A stretch of 64,000 nucleotides of DNA from NCBI GenBank assembly GCA_965260935.1, contig OZ253374.1, positions 2,790,001 to 2,854,000 of the forward strand, given 5' to 3'. Both the position numbers and the translations under genes were made by a program. The notes under the pieces are model-generated. The model had not been told where the DNA came from. It did not search any database and was given only the letters and a program-made list of their open reading frames with translations. Below are positions 63,726 to 64,000 of this stretch, one piece after another; the first letter of the stretch is position 1; the number at the start of each line of letters is the position of its first letter. The stretch comes from JBBROS01 sp965260935. Lineage in GTDB: Bacteria; Pseudomonadota; Alphaproteobacteria; Acetobacterales; Acetobacteraceae.

Positions 63726-64000
63726 ATGAACGAACTGATGAAGATCCTGGGCCAGGCCGGCTCGGCGGTGACGTTCGACCAGATCCGCATCCAGATGGCC
63801 AGCCCGGAGCAGATCCGGAGCTGGTCCTACGGCGAGATCAAGAAGCCGGAGACCATCAACTACCGCACCTTCAAGCCGGAGCGGGACGGGCTGTTCTGCG
63901 CGCGCATCTTCGGGCCGATCAAGGACTACGAGTGCCTGTGCGGCAAGTACAAGCGGATGAAATTCCGCGGCATCATCTGCGAGAAGTGCGGCGTCGAGGT
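63726..64000 (+). CDS. rpoC: DNA-directed RNA polymerase beta' subunit, N-terminal part (runs out of window)
   Basis: The first 91 residues of beta'. FDQIRIQMASPEQIRSWSYG and KPETINYRTFKPERDGLFCA are diagnostic, followed by the first zinc site CLCGKYKRMKFRGIICEKCG, all four cysteines of which are present. ATG 63726 follows an AAAGG-type site. The rest of the gene lies beyond base 64000. Confidence 0.98.
   Translation, partial: MNELMKILGQAGSAVTFDQIRIQMASPEQIRSWSYGEIKKPETINYRTFKPERDGLFCARIFGPIKDYECLCGKYKRMKFRGIICEKCGVE

Overview
The window is high-GC alphaproteobacterial chromosome, most likely from the family Acetobacteraceae (Roseomonas/Rhodopila-like). The inference rests on the order ptsP - RodZ-like gene - ispG - hisS - prfA - prmC - DUF4167 gene, on the rplKAJL-rpoBC proteins and on overall protein style; no rRNA or tRNA gene is present to settle it.

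Region 1 (1-11.9 kb) is core housekeeping: PTS(Ntr) enzyme I, a RodZ-like factor, isoprenoid synthesis (ispG), histidyl-tRNA synthetase, release factor 1 and its methylase, an ATM1-type ABC exporter, ribosomal protein bL28 and small enzymes. Region 2 (11.9-19.0 kb) holds gluQ, a SIMPL protein, a probable sugar-acid catabolic pair (SDR dehydrogenase and IlvD/Edd dehydratase) separated by an EAL-type signalling protein, and a cupin.

Region 3 (19.0-48.5 kb) is an accessory mosaic. It starts with a truncated Mu/Tni-type transposase with its AAA partner and a recombinase fragment. A compact phosphonate cluster follows: phosphonoacetate hydrolase, an AstE/ASPA-type deacylase, a divergent PhnF-type regulator with a recognisable operator, an MFS transporter and a GNAT acetyltransferase. 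Next comes a junkyard of pyruvate dehydrogenase E1, Tn3 transposase, metal P-type ATPase, serine recombinase, IS256 and IS66 fragments. An amino-acid uptake and PLP-lyase locus is then broken by three insertion sequences whose borders and target duplications can be read exactly (IS630 with TA, ISAs1 with 10 bp, IS66 with 8 bp). A histidine-utilisation cluster (hutIHGUD with divergent hutF and hutC) follows, in which hutI is frameshifted and hutF carries an internal deletion. The region ends in IS21-like end repeats, a 301-bp miniature element with 38-bp Tn3-like inverted repeats, and a 106-bp double-hairpin repeat.

Region 4 (48.5-56.7 kb) has a truncated methyltransferase, a PepSY membrane protein, a DUF2946 protein, a TauE/SafE permease, a 2-hydroxyacid dehydrogenase divergent from a ThDP decarboxylase, and a PAS-GGDEF-EAL protein. 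Region 5 (56.8-64.0 kb) is the rplK-rplA-rplJ-rplL-rpoB-rpoC transcription/translation operon, cut off early in rpoC.

The most unusual sequence is a dispersed double-hairpin repeat with short terminal inverted repeats. There are three copies (1725, 23152, 48353); two are identical although 25 kb apart, and one supplies the stop codon of the RodZ-like gene. It and the Tn3-like miniature element look like non-autonomous mobile DNA. The decay of two complete catabolic loci in one stretch is the other main story.
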